From positions 1,178,001 to 1,242,000 of the forward strand of contig CP107210.1 in NCBI GenBank assembly GCA_025757985.1: 64,000 bases of DNA. The letters run 5' to 3'. Of this stretch, positions 1 through 8,122 are shown piece by piece. The notes beneath the pieces were generated by a model. It was not told the DNA's origin, ran no database searches, and was given only the letters and a program-made list of their open reading frames with translations. Origin of the DNA: Oscillospiraceae bacterium. Lineage in GTDB: Bacteria; Bacillota; Clostridia; Oscillospirales; Ruminococcaceae. Both the position numbers and the translations under genes were made by a program. Within the stretch, counting starts at the first letter, position 1; each line of letters starts with the position of its first letter.

Positions 1-81
1 GCGTCGCTGAAGCTTTCCGGGCAAAAGCCCGAACAGCGCGGAGACCAGCGCCGTGAGGAAGATCGTTATCAGGAAAAACAT
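1..81 (-). CDS. N-terminus of a membrane protein (runs off the left edge)
   Basis: Only the first 27 codons are in the window. The translation opens MFFLITIFLTALVSALFG and is a single hydrophobic segment followed by basic residues, so it is the first transmembrane helix of an inner-membrane protein. A good Shine-Dalgarno (AAAGGAG) precedes the ATG. It follows the two glycosyltransferase genes on the same strand, so a polysaccharide polymerase, ligase or flippase is a reasonable guess, but nothing seen here decides the family. Confidence 0.55.
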   Translation of the reverse strand, partial: MFFLITIFLTALVSALFGLLPGKLQRR

Positions 82-110
82 GGGGCGCAGTCGGCTCCTT
101 TCAGTGTGAA

Positions 111-137
111 TAAGGCTTCCCCCCGGGGAAGGCTTTT
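111..137. repeat. Short hairpin, fragment of the CTTCCCC/GGGGAAG intergenic repeat
   Basis: TTCCCC and GGGGAA arms (117-122 and 125-130) form a compact hairpin flanked by AAGGC and GGCTTTT. The same arm sequences start the larger repeats at 28666, 30114 and 61088. It sits between the glycosyltransferase stop and the next gene start and could act as a weak terminator. Confidence 0.5.
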
Positions 138-138
138 A

Positions 139-1191
139 TCACTGTTTCGCGTACTTTTCGATCTCGTGCAGCCAAAAATTGGCGGTGCGGTCCCAGCTGT
201 ATTTCTGCAGGACTTCGTCAGGGGCGGCCACGGGCTGGGCGGCCAGCTTGTCAAGGTCAGTGTCGTAGTCATAGGGATCAAAATACCGCGCCGTATCGCC
301 GTACAGCTCGGGCAGGCAGGTGGCGTTGGCCAGCGCAATGGGCGCACCAAGCGCCAGTGCCTCCAGCGGCGGGATGCCGAAGCCTTCAAACACGGCAGGG
401 TGCAAAAACAGCTTGCAGTGCTTCATCAGGGCGGCGTTCTCGGCGTCCGAGACATAGCCGGGGTAGAAAACATTGTGGGTATCCCTGGCCTCGGTGTCAT
501 CGCCGAAGGCGCGCAGATCCTTGCCGCCTGCGACCACAAAGGTCTTGTCGGGGTTGCGGCGGGCGACTTCGCGGATCCATTTGAAGTTCTTGTGCTTCGC
601 CAGACTGCCGAGCGCGTAATAATACTCCCCTTTTACAACGCCGGGCATCTTGTCAAAGATGCTCTCGTCAGGGGTGACGCCCTTCATATGCTCCCAGCCG
701 TTGTAGGTTATGCCAATCTTGTCCAGCGGGATGCCCAGCTTCTCGCTGATGAGGTGGCGCTGGTTGTCGCTGACGGTGAACACCCGCTGTGCGAACCATT
801 TGGTGGACAGGCAGTGCACCCAGAACTTGAAGCGGAAAAAGCCCTTGTCGGTATCCATGACGAGCGGGCGGATGTCGTGCAGCACCACAACACTGCGCTT
901 TGTCAGCAGCATATCGCTGGCAAGGCCGACATAAAAGGCGTGGGTGCGGCGCAGATAGGCGGGCAGCACGGCCAGATTGTAGAAATATTTGACGGCCTTG
1001 AGCGGCACAAGCCGGATGTTTTTCAGCTCAGGCAGGTGGATGGGGCGGCCGTCGTCCCGGTAGGCGATGCGGACATCCAGACCAGTGCCCTCGATGAGCT
1101 TGTCCAGACGCACCACAGTTTCATAGACATAGCGCGGGATGCCGGTGATGTTGTCGCACAGCACCGTGCCGTTGATGACGATGGGGTTCAA
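139..1191 (-). CDS. Glycosyltransferase, GT-B fold (GT1/GT4 type), exopolysaccharide assembly
   Basis: About 350 aa. The C-terminal half has the GT-B nucleotide-sugar site typical of GT4-like enzymes: an ALGSLAKHKN segment, then HPAVFEGFGIPPLEAL with the EGFGxPxxE pattern that contacts the donor. It would transfer a sugar onto a lipid-linked polysaccharide precursor at the cytoplasmic face. I chose the TTG start at 1191 because GGAGGAAC lies just upstream and the codon overlaps the TGA of the upstream gene, which implies translational coupling; a longer ATG version would only read back into the preceding gene. Donor and acceptor cannot be told from sequence. Confidence 0.85.
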   Translation of the reverse strand: MNPIVINGTVLCDNITGIPRYVYETVVRLDKLIEGTGLDVRIAYRDDGRPIHLPELKNIRLVPLKAVKYFYNLAVLPAYLRRTHAFYVGLASDMLLTKRSVVVLHDIRPLVMDTDKGFFRFKFWVHCLSTKWFAQRVFTVSDNQRHLISEKLGIPLDKIGITYNGWEHMKGVTPDESIFDKMPGVVKGEYYYALGSLAKHKNFKWIREVARRNPDKTFVVAGGKDLRAFGDDTEARDTHNVFYPGYVSDAENAALMKHCKLFLHPAVFEGFGIPPLEALALGAPIALANATCLPELYGDTARYFDPYDYDTDLDKLAAQPVAAPDEVLQKYSWDRTANFWLHEIEKYAKQ

Positions 1192-2342
1192 TCCAGTTCC
1201 TCCTTCTCCCAGTGGGAGCAGTCCAGCAGCTCCTGCTGCCAGTCGGCCATGCGGCGCTCGCAATACTCCTTCAGCTCGCGCTCAAAGCGCTCCTCGCTGA
1301 AGGAGCGGCTGTGCTCACGGATTTCTTCTTTAGAATAAGCCACGCCGTCGCGCTCAAACCGCTCGATGCAGTCGGCAAGGCTCTCGACGGTCTGCTCTTT
1401 GAACCAATAGCCGGTCTTGCCGGGGCGCACACTCTCGCACGCGCCGCCGCGGCCGTAGGCCAGCACGGGCGTGCCGGCGCTCTGAGCTTCCACCGGCGTG
1501 ATGCCGAAGTCCTCTTCACCCGGGAAAAGGAACGCCTTGGCCCGCAGGTAGTAGCTGCGCACTTCCTCGTCGGAAAGGCCGCCGCCCAGAAATTCCACGG
1601 TCGGGCCGGCCATAGCCTTGAGCTTGTCCAGCTCTCCCCCGCCGCCGATGACGACAAGGCGTTTGCCCAGTCTGGTGCAGGCCTGCACGGCGAGATCGAC
1701 CCGCTTATACCATGTAAGGCGGCCGACTGTGAGGTAAAAGTCCTCCTTCTCGACAAAGGGACTTTCGTTGATATGGCAGCAGGGGTAGATGACATCGCTG
1801 TCGCGGCGGTAGTACTTTTTGATGCGCTGGGCGATATAATGCGAGTTGGCGATAAAATAGTCCACCCGGTCGGCGGCGCACTTGTCCCAGATGCGCATCT
1901 TGTGCATCTGCCCCGGCATGACGAGGCGGGCAAGCCAGTTGGCATTGGCGCGGTAGGTGTAGTAAAAATCCCACACATAGCGGATGGGCGTATGGCAGTA
2001 GCAGATATGCACGGCATCCGGGCGGGTGATGACGCCCTTTGAACAGGAGGAGGACGATGACAGCACGAGATCGTACTCTGTCAGGTCGAACGCCTCAAAG
2101 GCACCGGGCATCAGCGGCAGCATGGCCTTGTACAGCTTGTTGGAAAACGGCACCTTCTGAAACCAGCTGGTGCGGATGTCGTAGCTTTTGAACCACTCCG
2201 GCATGTTTTTGGGATCGTACACAAGGGTGTAGATGACAGCATTGGGGAAAACATGCTTCATGGCATCGACCACGCGGTCGCCGCCGGCATAGCCGACGAG
2301 CCAGTCATGCACAATGGCGACCTTGGGCTCCTTTTTGCTCAT
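1188..2342 (-). CDS. Glycosyltransferase family 4 (mannosyltransferase-like)
   Basis: 384 aa from the ATG at 2342, which has AGGAG eight bases upstream; a GTG at 2351 is an alternative. The N-terminus VAIVHDWLVGYAGGDRV and the middle motif CYCHTPIRYVWDFYY are characteristic of WbaZ-like GT4 enzymes of O-antigen and capsule loci. The C-terminal donor site reads FPGEEDFGITPVEAQSAGTPVLAYGRGG. It sits between the priming sugar transferase and a second glycosyltransferase in one minus-strand operon, so it probably adds an early sugar of the repeat unit. The sugar, mannose in related enzymes, is inference. Confidence 0.88.
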   Translation of the reverse strand: MSKKEPKVAIVHDWLVGYAGGDRVVDAMKHVFPNAVIYTLVYDPKNMPEWFKSYDIRTSWFQKVPFSNKLYKAMLPLMPGAFEAFDLTEYDLVLSSSSSCSKGVITRPDAVHICYCHTPIRYVWDFYYTYRANANWLARLVMPGQMHKMRIWDKCAADRVDYFIANSHYIAQRIKKYYRRDSDVIYPCCHINESPFVEKEDFYLTVGRLTWYKRVDLAVQACTRLGKRLVVIGGGGELDKLKAMAGPTVEFLGGGLSDEEVRSYYLRAKAFLFPGEEDFGITPVEAQSAGTPVLAYGRGGACESVRPGKTGYWFKEQTVESLADCIERFERDGVAYSKEEIREHSRSFSEERFERELKEYCERRMADWQQELLDCSHWEKEELD

Positions 2343-2375
2343 TACAGACACTCCTGTCCGATAACGCAGAATGCG

Positions 2376-3788
2376 TTACTGCAATTTTTCGTCATTGACC
2401 ATCTTGCCGCCGAACACCGTGCGGAAGATGATCTTGATGTCAAGCGCTACGGTCCAGTTTTCGATATACCAGATGTCGTAGCGGATGCGCTCGGCAATGT
2501 CGGTATCGCCGCGCAGGCCGTGGATCTGCGCCCAGCCGGTGCAGCCGGGGCGGACCTGCTGGCGCACCAGATAGCGCGGGATCTCCTCCTTGAAATGCTC
2601 TACATGGTAGGGCACCTCGGGCCGCGGGCCGACTAAGGACATATCCCCCTTCAGCACATTAAAGAACTGCGGCAGCTCGTCAAGGCTGCATTTGCGGATA
2701 AAACTGCCGAAGTGGGTCTTGCGCGGATCGTAATCGGTGGACCAGCCGGTCTGCTGCTGCACATTGACCCGCATTGAGCGGAATTTATACATCATAAAGG
2801 GCTTTTTGTTCAGGCCGATGCGCTCCTGCTTAAAGATGATCGGCCCGGGGCTGGACAGCTTGACGCCGATGGCGGTCGCCAGCATGATGGGGCTGGTCAG
2901 GATAATCAGAACCAGACTGCCGATAATATCCAGCCCGCGCTTGACGGCGGCGTTGAGCAGGTTGTCAAAGGGCGTCTGCCGCACATTGATCAGCTTGCAC
3001 TCGTCCAGCACATCGATCGTGGGGCGTGCGGGCAGATAGTCACTGTAGAACGGTACCATCGTGATGCGCACGCCGTTTTTGTCGCAGGCGGCAAAAACAT
3101 GGGGCAAAAGCTCGATCTCGTCTGCCTCCAGCGCAACGACGACCTCGTCCACCGCCATTTCATCCAGCCTGACGGCCAGACTGTCGTATCCGCCCAGAAA
3201 TTTCACGCCCAGGCCCGGCTCTTCGACCCTGGCCAGATAGCCGTCCACAACAAAGCCGTAGTAGGGGTTATGCTCCAGCGCGCGCAGATAAAGCGCGGCC
3301 GATTTGCCGCCGCCCACCAGCAGGATATGGCGCAGACCCAGCCCCTTGCGGCGGCGGGCGCGATCCACCCAGCGCAGGACCATCCGCTCAAAGACAACGG
3401 CGGCCGTGGCCAGCAGATAGAACAGCGCCAGCACGATGCGGGAATAATCGTCAAGGTGCATCAGGTAGAGCGCGGCGACAAAGATCATGATGCCTGCCGC
3501 GTTGATAACGGCAATTTTGGTGCAGCGCTCTGCCAGACCGTGCAGGCGGGCGTTGGAGTAGATGCCCGCGACCCAGTAGATGAGCACCAGCACGAGTGAG
3601 GTGCCCAGCCCGGCAAGGATGTTGCGGGGGTCGCGCGCTACGGCCAGTGCGGGGCCGGCGCCGCCCGGCTCAAAGAACCGGACAAAGTTGAAGCGGATAT
3701 AGTTGGCAAGCAAAAAGCCGATAAAAAGCAGCGCTGCATCGAGCAGCAGATATAAAAGGCTTTTGATGCGTTGGTTTTTTTCCAGCAC
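2376..3788 (-). CDS. Exopolysaccharide polyprenyl glycosylphosphotransferase (priming sugar transferase, WcaJ/WbaP type)
   Basis: 470 aa starting at GTG 3788 behind GGGAGGG. Four to five transmembrane helices fill roughly residues 10-130, a Rossmann-like CoA-binding-type domain follows (about 140-270, with GGGKSA), and a further helix near 280 leads into the catalytic bacterial sugar transferase domain: KFRSMRV, KCSLDELPQFFNVLKGDMSLVGPRP and RPGCTGWAQI, all hallmark motifs. The enzyme moves a sugar-1-phosphate from UDP-sugar to undecaprenyl phosphate, starting repeat-unit synthesis. As the first gene of the visible minus-strand operon it fits a committed first step. Sugar identity is unknown. 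Confidence 0.93.
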   Translation of the reverse strand: MLEKNQRIKSLLYLLLDAALLFIGFLLANYIRFNFVRFFEPGGAGPALAVARDPRNILAGLGTSLVLVLIYWVAGIYSNARLHGLAERCTKIAVINAAGIMIFVAALYLMHLDDYSRIVLALFYLLATAAVVFERMVLRWVDRARRRKGLGLRHILLVGGGKSAALYLRALEHNPYYGFVVDGYLARVEEPGLGVKFLGGYDSLAVRLDEMAVDEVVVALEADEIELLPHVFAACDKNGVRITMVPFYSDYLPARPTIDVLDECKLINVRQTPFDNLLNAAVKRGLDIIGSLVLIILTSPIMLATAIGVKLSSPGPIIFKQERIGLNKKPFMMYKFRSMRVNVQQQTGWSTDYDPRKTHFGSFIRKCSLDELPQFFNVLKGDMSLVGPRPEVPYHVEHFKEEIPRYLVRQQVRPGCTGWAQIHGLRGDTDIAERIRYDIWYIENWTVALDIKIIFRTVFGGKMVNDEKLQ

Positions 3789-3821
3789 CTGTGGTGCCCT
3801 CCCTGAATCGAAAAATACTGT

Positions 3822-3910
3822 GCCGCAGGGGCGGAGCTTTGCCCCGCCCGGTCATGCGGCGGCAGACGCAGCGTTCCGCGGGCGGAGCAGAGCCTGCCCC
3901 TGCAGAGCGT
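3822..3910. repeat. GC-rich inverted intergenic repeat (GCAGGGGCGG family)
   Basis: Two palindromic modules: CAGGGGCGGAGC/GCCCCGCCC, then GGGCGGAGCAGAGCCTGCCCCTGC. The same paired-module structure recurs at 7997-8080 and 10286-10412. It lies upstream of the sugar-transferase operon and could form hairpins in either transcript. Confidence 0.75.
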
Positions 3911-3965
3911 TGGGTACAAAAGATTTAAACAATCCATTCTATCATATTTTTCCCGCTATTGCAAA

Positions 3966-4961
3966 TCAGCGGTACAATTCCTGCAGCTGGTCGAGGGTCT
4001 TTTTCATCTCGGCGCGGACCTCCGGCGGGCCGGACACAACAACGCCGGTGCCGAAGCCTGCCACCCAGCCGAAAAACTGCGGGCTGACCTGAATCTCGGC
4101 TGTCATGGTAAAATGCTCGCCGTCTGCGCAGGGCACCAGCACCGGCCCGGTGCCGAAGCGGTCGATCATCGCCCCGGCAAAGCGGTTTTCGCACAGCAGC
4201 GTCACCCGCTTGAGGGGGCCGTTGAACATGCCGAACATCTGCTGCATGTAGGTGTTTACATCAAAATTGGCGTACTCATCGGCGCCCTCGCGGGTCGTGT
4301 CGGGCAAGGGGCGGACATTCTGCATCTTGTCAACGCGGTAGTGCTTCAGGCGGCCGTCCGTATAGGCGATGAGATAGTAGTTGCCGTTTTCCCACACCAG
4401 CACCCACGGGCTGACGCAGTACAGCTGGCCGTCGTGGCGGGGGGTCATCCGCTTTTGCAGGTTCCAGTCGCAGTATTTGAACTGCACCTGCTGCCCGGCC
4501 GTGATGGCAGAGTGCAGCGCATCAACGGTATACAAAATCTTTTCATCGGTGCTTTTGATCCGGCCGCTGACAAGGACCTTGCGGTCAAGCTCTTCCTGCC
4601 GGTATTTGGAGGTGAACTGCCCGAGCTTGTCGATGAGGACCTTGGACTTGCGCGCTGTGATGAACTTGCTGGCGTAGACGGCGTCCACAAGCAGCTTCAG
4701 CTCGGCCAGCTCAAAGGGGGCCTCGGTCATATAATAGCCGCCGCCGCGCCCGCGCTGCTGTACGATCTCATACGGGGAGTCCGGCATGTTGTTCAGCGTG
4801 TTCAGGTCGTCATAGACGCTCTTGCGCTCGGCAACAACGCCGCGCTCCTGCAGGCGCTCCACCAGCTGCGGGACACTCAGGGGGTGCTTCTCGTCCGTTT
4901 CGCGGGCGAGGATGTCCAAAAGGACAAGAAGTTTGCGTTTCTGGCCTTCTTTGCGCGGCAT
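3966..4961 (-). CDS. WYL-domain transcriptional regulator
   Basis: 331 aa from the ATG at 4961, preceded by AAAGGAGCC at a good distance; in-frame codons farther upstream lack a ribosome binding site. A DeoR/HTH_11-type winged helix occupies about residues 8-65 (KRKLLVLLDILARET and a QERGVVAERKSVYDDLNTL recognition region). A WYL domain follows around residues 120-200 (YCVSPWVLVWENGNYYLIAYTDGRLKHYRVD), then the WCX C-terminal extension. WYL regulators sense nucleotides or other ligands and control DNA-repair, defence or metabolic genes. It appears monocistronic, so it may be a free-standing or autoregulatory factor. Confidence 0.9.
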   Translation of the reverse strand: MPRKEGQKRKLLVLLDILARETDEKHPLSVPQLVERLQERGVVAERKSVYDDLNTLNNMPDSPYEIVQQRGRGGGYYMTEAPFELAELKLLVDAVYASKFITARKSKVLIDKLGQFTSKYRQEELDRKVLVSGRIKSTDEKILYTVDALHSAITAGQQVQFKYCDWNLQKRMTPRHDGQLYCVSPWVLVWENGNYYLIAYTDGRLKHYRVDKMQNVRPLPDTTREGADEYANFDVNTYMQQMFGMFNGPLKRVTLLCENRFAGAMIDRFGTGPVLVPCADGEHFTMTAEIQVSPQFFGWVAGFGTGVVVSGPPEVRAEMKKTLDQLQELYR

Positions 4962-5000
4962 AGCAACGGCTCCTTTCCGGCTGTGAACAGATATAGTCCT

Positions 5001-5029
5001 ATTATACACCCTATAAAGGAAGAGGGCAA
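5001..5029 (-). promoter_or_regulatory. Promoter of the WYL regulator
   Basis: Read on the minus strand, TTGCCC (5029-5024) and a perfect TATAAT (5006-5001) are 17 bp apart, 40 bp upstream of the chosen start. Confidence 0.6.
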
Positions 5030-5081
5030 GAGGGCTGGTGACGATTGTACGCAGGATTTCGGAACGAGGGGGGACGGCCGC

Positions 5082-5222
5082 AAAAGCCCCTCAGGCCAGC
5101 TTCGCGGCCAGCTCCCCACATGTGGGGAGCCTTTTTGCGCGGGCTTTGCCCGCGTGAAAGTCTCCTCGCATAGCGGGGAGGTGGCCGAGCCTGCGAGGCC
5201 GGAGGGGCTTTTGGGGACGCCG
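5082..5222. repeat. AAAGCCCCTC intergenic inverted-repeat element, copy 1
   Basis: The element begins AAAGCCCCTCAGGCC, contains an internal hairpin (CTCCCCACATGTGGGGAG) and ends GGAGGGGCTTT, so its termini are inverted repeats. A second copy with the same ends and a similar centre lies at 23466-23622. No ORF with support is inside it. Confidence 0.8.
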
Positions 5223-5226
5223 CCCC

Positions 5227-6114
5227 TTACATTTCCATCTCCGCCAAAAGCTCCCCCAAATCCGCAAAAATATCTGTCGGCAGCATGGCAGTCATGCTGC
5301 GGCGCTTGGCGCAGCGGTCGGCAGCGGCCCCGTGGAGCCATACGGCGGCGATGGCGGCATCCTCGGGGCTGCGGCCCTGCCCGAGCCCGGCGGCCAGCAG
5401 CCCGGCGGTCAGCCCGGCCAGCACATCCCCGCTGCCGCCCCGGGCCAGCCCGGCGTTGCCGGTGTTGTTGTGCCAGAGCGTGCCGTCCGGCTTGGCCACC
5501 AGCGTGCCGCTGCCCTTTAAAATGGCGATGCAATCGTATTTTTCCGCAAGCTGCCGCGCGGCCTGCGCCCGGTCGGCCTGAATCTCGGCCACGGTTGTGC
5601 CCAGCAGCCGTGCGGCCTCGCCGGGGTGCGGCGTCAGGATCGTGTTGGCGGGCAATCCGCCCCGTAGCCTGCCGGCAGCCAGCGCGTTCAGGGAATCGGC
5701 GTCCAGCACAGCCCCGCGCCATGGGGCATTTTTGCCCAGCAGGGCGCGGCACACCCCGGGGGCGCTCTCCCCCAGCCCGGGGCCGGCCAGCAGGACGGCG
5801 CTTCTGTCGGCAAACCAGTCCCGCAGGGCGGCAGCGTCATGCGGGTGGATGCCGCCGTTGGCCGCCGTGCGGCAGCCGCAGGCACAGCACTCAGGTGTGC
5901 GGGTCAGCACCAGCTGCACAACAGGCTCCACGCTGGCCAGAAAGACCAGCCCGGCGCCGCCGCGCAGCGCCCCCTCTGTGCAGAGTGCAGCCGCGCCGCG
6001 GTAGGCCATGCTGCCTGCCGCAGCCAGTACGCTGCCGTAGCTTCCCTTGTTGCTGTCTGCCCGGCGCTCCGGCAGCAGCTGCTTTACCAGCTCTTGTGTG
6101 ATCTCGCGCTGCAT
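5227..6114 (-). CDS. nnrD: ADP-dependent (S)-NAD(P)H-hydrate dehydratase
   Basis: 295 aa from the ATG at 6114 with GGAGGG upstream. The protein is a ribokinase-fold carbohydrate kinase-like domain: NKGSYGSVLAAAGS near residue 25, LTPHPGEAARLLG near 160 and the nucleotide-binding GGSGDVLAGLTAGLLA near 225. It dehydrates the damaged cofactor NAD(P)HX back to NAD(P)H using ADP. Many bacteria fuse this to an NnrE epimerase domain; here the protein is NnrD alone. It is divergent from a NAD-dependent sirtuin and shares a 77-bp promoter region with it. Confidence 0.92.
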   Translation of the reverse strand: MQREITQELVKQLLPERRADSNKGSYGSVLAAAGSMAYRGAAALCTEGALRGGAGLVFLASVEPVVQLVLTRTPECCACGCRTAANGGIHPHDAAALRDWFADRSAVLLAGPGLGESAPGVCRALLGKNAPWRGAVLDADSLNALAAGRLRGGLPANTILTPHPGEAARLLGTTVAEIQADRAQAARQLAEKYDCIAILKGSGTLVAKPDGTLWHNNTGNAGLARGGSGDVLAGLTAGLLAAGLGQGRSPEDAAIAAVWLHGAAADRCAKRRSMTAMLPTDIFADLGELLAEMEM

Positions 6115-6131
6115 CTTGCATCCCTCCGCAA

Positions 6132-6157
6132 ATGTATTATAATAGGTACAGTATAAT
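6132..6157. promoter_or_regulatory. Divergent promoters for nnrD (-) and the sirtuin gene (+)
   Basis: TATAAT occurs on the plus strand at 6152-6157 and on the minus strand at 6141-6136. Start codons lie 35 bp and 22 bp beyond these boxes. The -35 regions are less clear. Confidence 0.5.
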
Positions 6158-6191
6158 CCATTTGCAGAAAAAGTGAAAGGGGCAGTTTTGC

Positions 6192-6929
6192 ATGGTTCCG
6201 GCATTGGAAGAAATTTTGGCGGGCACAAAAAACATGGTGTTTTTCGGCGGCGCGGGCGTATCGACCGAGAGCGGCATCCCGGATTTCCGCTCGGTGGACG
6301 GGCTGTATCACCAGAAATTCAAATACCCGCCCGAGACGATGCTCTCCCACAGCTTTTATGAGCGGCACACCGCAGAATTTTTTGATTTCTACCGCCAAAA
6401 GCTCATCGTGCACGGCGCGGTGCCCAATGCGGCCCACCGGCGGCTGGCGGCGCTGGAGCGCGAGGGTAAGTGCAAGGCGGTCGTGACCCAGAATATTGAC
6501 GGGCTGCATCAGGCCGCCGGCAGCAGGGTCGTCTATGAGCTGCACGGCTCAACGCTGCGCAACTATTGCACCCGCTGCGGCAAGTTTTTCCCGGTGCAGT
6601 TCATTGAGGCAGCAGCCGGAGTCGGGGACGGTGTCCCCCGCTGCGATGCGTGCGGCGGCATCGTCAAGCCCGATGTCGTGCTGTACGAGGAGGGACTGGA
6701 CGAGGAAACGATGGAAAACGCCGTCAGGGCGATCTCCCGTGCCGATACCCTCATTGTGGGCGGCACCAGTCTGGCGGTCTATCCGGCGGCGGGGCTGCTG
6801 CGGTATTTCCGGGGTGAAAATCTGGTGGTCATCAACAAGCAGCCCACCCCGGCGGACGGTATGGCGAATCTTTTGATCCGGGGGCCGATCGGCCGTGCAC
6901 TGGACCCGGCTGTCCCGGAAGAAGGTTAA
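6192..6929 (+). CDS. cobB: NAD-dependent protein deacylase, Sir2/CobB family
   Basis: 245 aa, a normal length for bacterial sirtuins. The NAD pocket reads GAGVSTESGIPDFRS (residues 20-34), the catalytic region QNIDGLHQ near 104 is followed by the catalytic His in ELHGS, and a structural zinc site is formed by CTRC and CDAC. The VGGTSLAVYPAAGL segment completes the Rossmann fold. It removes acyl groups from lysines using NAD and releases nicotinamide. A cytoplasmic location is expected. GAAAGGGG precedes the start. It is divergent from nnrD, so two NAD-linked functions share one intergenic region. Confidence 0.95.
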   Translation: MVPALEEILAGTKNMVFFGGAGVSTESGIPDFRSVDGLYHQKFKYPPETMLSHSFYERHTAEFFDFYRQKLIVHGAVPNAAHRRLAALEREGKCKAVVTQNIDGLHQAAGSRVVYELHGSTLRNYCTRCGKFFPVQFIEAAAGVGDGVPRCDACGGIVKPDVVLYEEGLDEETMENAVRAISRADTLIVGGTSLAVYPAAGLLRYFRGENLVVINKQPTPADGMANLLIRGPIGRALDPAVPEEG

Positions 6930-6967
6930 ATTTTACACAAAAGTCCATAGTTTTTTGCAAAAAGGCA

Positions 6968-6997
6968 TTGCAAATGGTGGTGTGACTTTGTTATGAT
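6968..6997 (+). promoter_or_regulatory. Promoter of the HAD hydrolase gene
   Basis: TTGCAA (6968-6973) and TATGAT (6992-6997) are 18 bp apart, about 50 bp upstream of the start codon. Confidence 0.6.
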
Positions 6998-7045
6998 AGA
7001 TACATAGTGCTTTTATAGGCAGGTAAAAAGAGGGGGCTGGCTTTT

Positions 7046-7888
7046 ATGGCAAACGCGCTGACGGATTTTACAAAGAAACGCGAATTTCTGGTGTGCATGG
7101 ACTCCGACGGCTGCGTGATGAACACAGTGCGCATCAAGCATACGACGGTCATGTGCCCGGAACTTATCCGTGTTTTTGCGCTGGATGAGCAGGCGGATTT
7201 TATCACCGCTGCATGGGACGAAATCAACCTGCACACGATCACCCGCGGGATCTCCCGGTTTGAGAGTGTGCGGCTGGTGTTTGACCGGCTGAAGAACCGC
7301 GGCATCGAGATCCCCGGCAGCGAGGACATTGCCGCTTGGGTGGACACCGCGACCGAGCTTTCCACGGCCAGCCTGCAGCGGGAGCTGCAAAAGACCGGCA
7401 GTCTGGCCCTGCGCAAGCTGCAGGAGTGGAACAATGCCTGCAACCGCCGCATTCAGGCGCTGGAGCCTACCTTTGAGCCGTTCCCCGGTGTGGAGGAAAG
7501 CCTGCGCCAGCTGCACGCCGTGGCCGATGTGGCCGTTGTCAGCGCCGCCAACGAGAGCGCCATCGCCAGTGAGTGGAAGCGCTACGGTCTGGCCCGCCAT
7601 GCGGATGTCATCTTCGGGCAGGAGGTGGGCAGCAAAGCGAACTCCATTGCCACGATGCTGGCCTGCGGCTATGAGAGCCGCAAGGTCATGATGGTGGGCG
7701 ATGCTATGGGCGATGCTCAGGCTGCCGCGGCCAACGGTGTTGCCTTTGTGCCGATCCTGCCGGGGCGTGAGGCCGACAGCTGGCGCCGCCTGCAGGAGGA
7801 GGCCCTGCCCAAGCTGCTGCATGGCACCTTCAGCCCCGCCTATCAGGCCGAGTTGATCGCCGCGCTGCGCAGCGCTTTGCATGGATAA
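7046..7888 (+). CDS. HAD-superfamily hydrolase
   Basis: 280 aa. The nucleophile motif is MDSDGCV (residues 18-24), matching the HAD DxDGxx signature, motif II is near VVSAANES, and the acidic motif IV is MMVGDAMGDAQAA around 215-227. A large helical cap fills residues 30-150. It should be a soluble phosphatase or phosphonatase-like enzyme; the substrate cannot be read from sequence. It stands alone between its own promoter and a strong terminator. Distinct from the two other HAD proteins in this window, which have different cap arrangements. Confidence 0.85.
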   Translation: MANALTDFTKKREFLVCMDSDGCVMNTVRIKHTTVMCPELIRVFALDEQADFITAAWDEINLHTITRGISRFESVRLVFDRLKNRGIEIPGSEDIAAWVDTATELSTASLQRELQKTGSLALRKLQEWNNACNRRIQALEPTFEPFPGVEESLRQLHAVADVAVVSAANESAIASEWKRYGLARHADVIFGQEVGSKANSIATMLACGYESRKVMMVGDAMGDAQAAAANGVAFVPILPGREADSWRRLQEEALPKLLHGTFSPAYQAELIAALRSALHG

Positions 7889-7907
7889 ACCAAATACGCC
7901 AAATTTC

Positions 7908-7940
7908 GCGCCGTCACTCTTGTGACGGCGCTTTATTTAT
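7908..7940 (+). terminator. Rho-independent terminator after the HAD gene
   Basis: A perfect 10-bp stem GCGCCGTCAC/GTGACGGCGC with a four-base loop is followed by TTTATTTAT. Confidence 0.85.
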
Positions 7941-7948
7941 GGTATACT
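7920..7948 (+). promoter_or_regulatory. Promoter of the aromatic amino-acid operon, overlapping the upstream terminator
   Basis: TTGTGA (7920-7925) and TATACT (7943-7948) are separated by 17 bp. The -35 box lies inside the 3' arm of the HAD-gene terminator. A second TATAAAT follows near 7963. The leader to pheA is about 165 nt and contains the repeat at 7997-8080. Confidence 0.55.
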
Positions 7949-7996
7949 GACTATGATTATCTGTATAAATAAACAGCGCGTGTCATACTGATGCAC

Positions 7997-8080
7997 CGTA
8001 GGGGCGGGGCTCTGCTCCGCCCGTGGCACTTTGCGCTGCCGTAAACGGCCCGGGCGGAGCAGAGCCCTACCCCTGCCGCG
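7997..8080. repeat. GTAGGGGCGGGG inverted repeat in the aro operon leader
   Basis: The outer arms GTAGGGGCGGGGCTCTGC and GCAGAGCCCTACCCCTGC are near-perfect inverted repeats about 80 bp apart, each containing a smaller palindrome. The same composite is found at 10328-10410 and, more diverged, at 3822-3910. In the transcript it would form a long hairpin. Confidence 0.85.
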
Positions 8081-8122
8081 ATGCGGAAATGCAAAATTCA
8101 TCTGGGAAAAGGAGCCTCGTGT

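Noticed and set aside
4113..6101. 662-codon plus-strand frame over the WYL and nnrD genes
   Set aside because: Antisense to two recognised proteins and crosses a repeat element; Arg/Pro/Ala-rich shadow.
7949..8122. T-box or amino-acid riboswitch in front of pheA
   Set aside because: No T-box sequence (AGGGTGGNACCGCG) and the leader is explained by the inverted repeat family.
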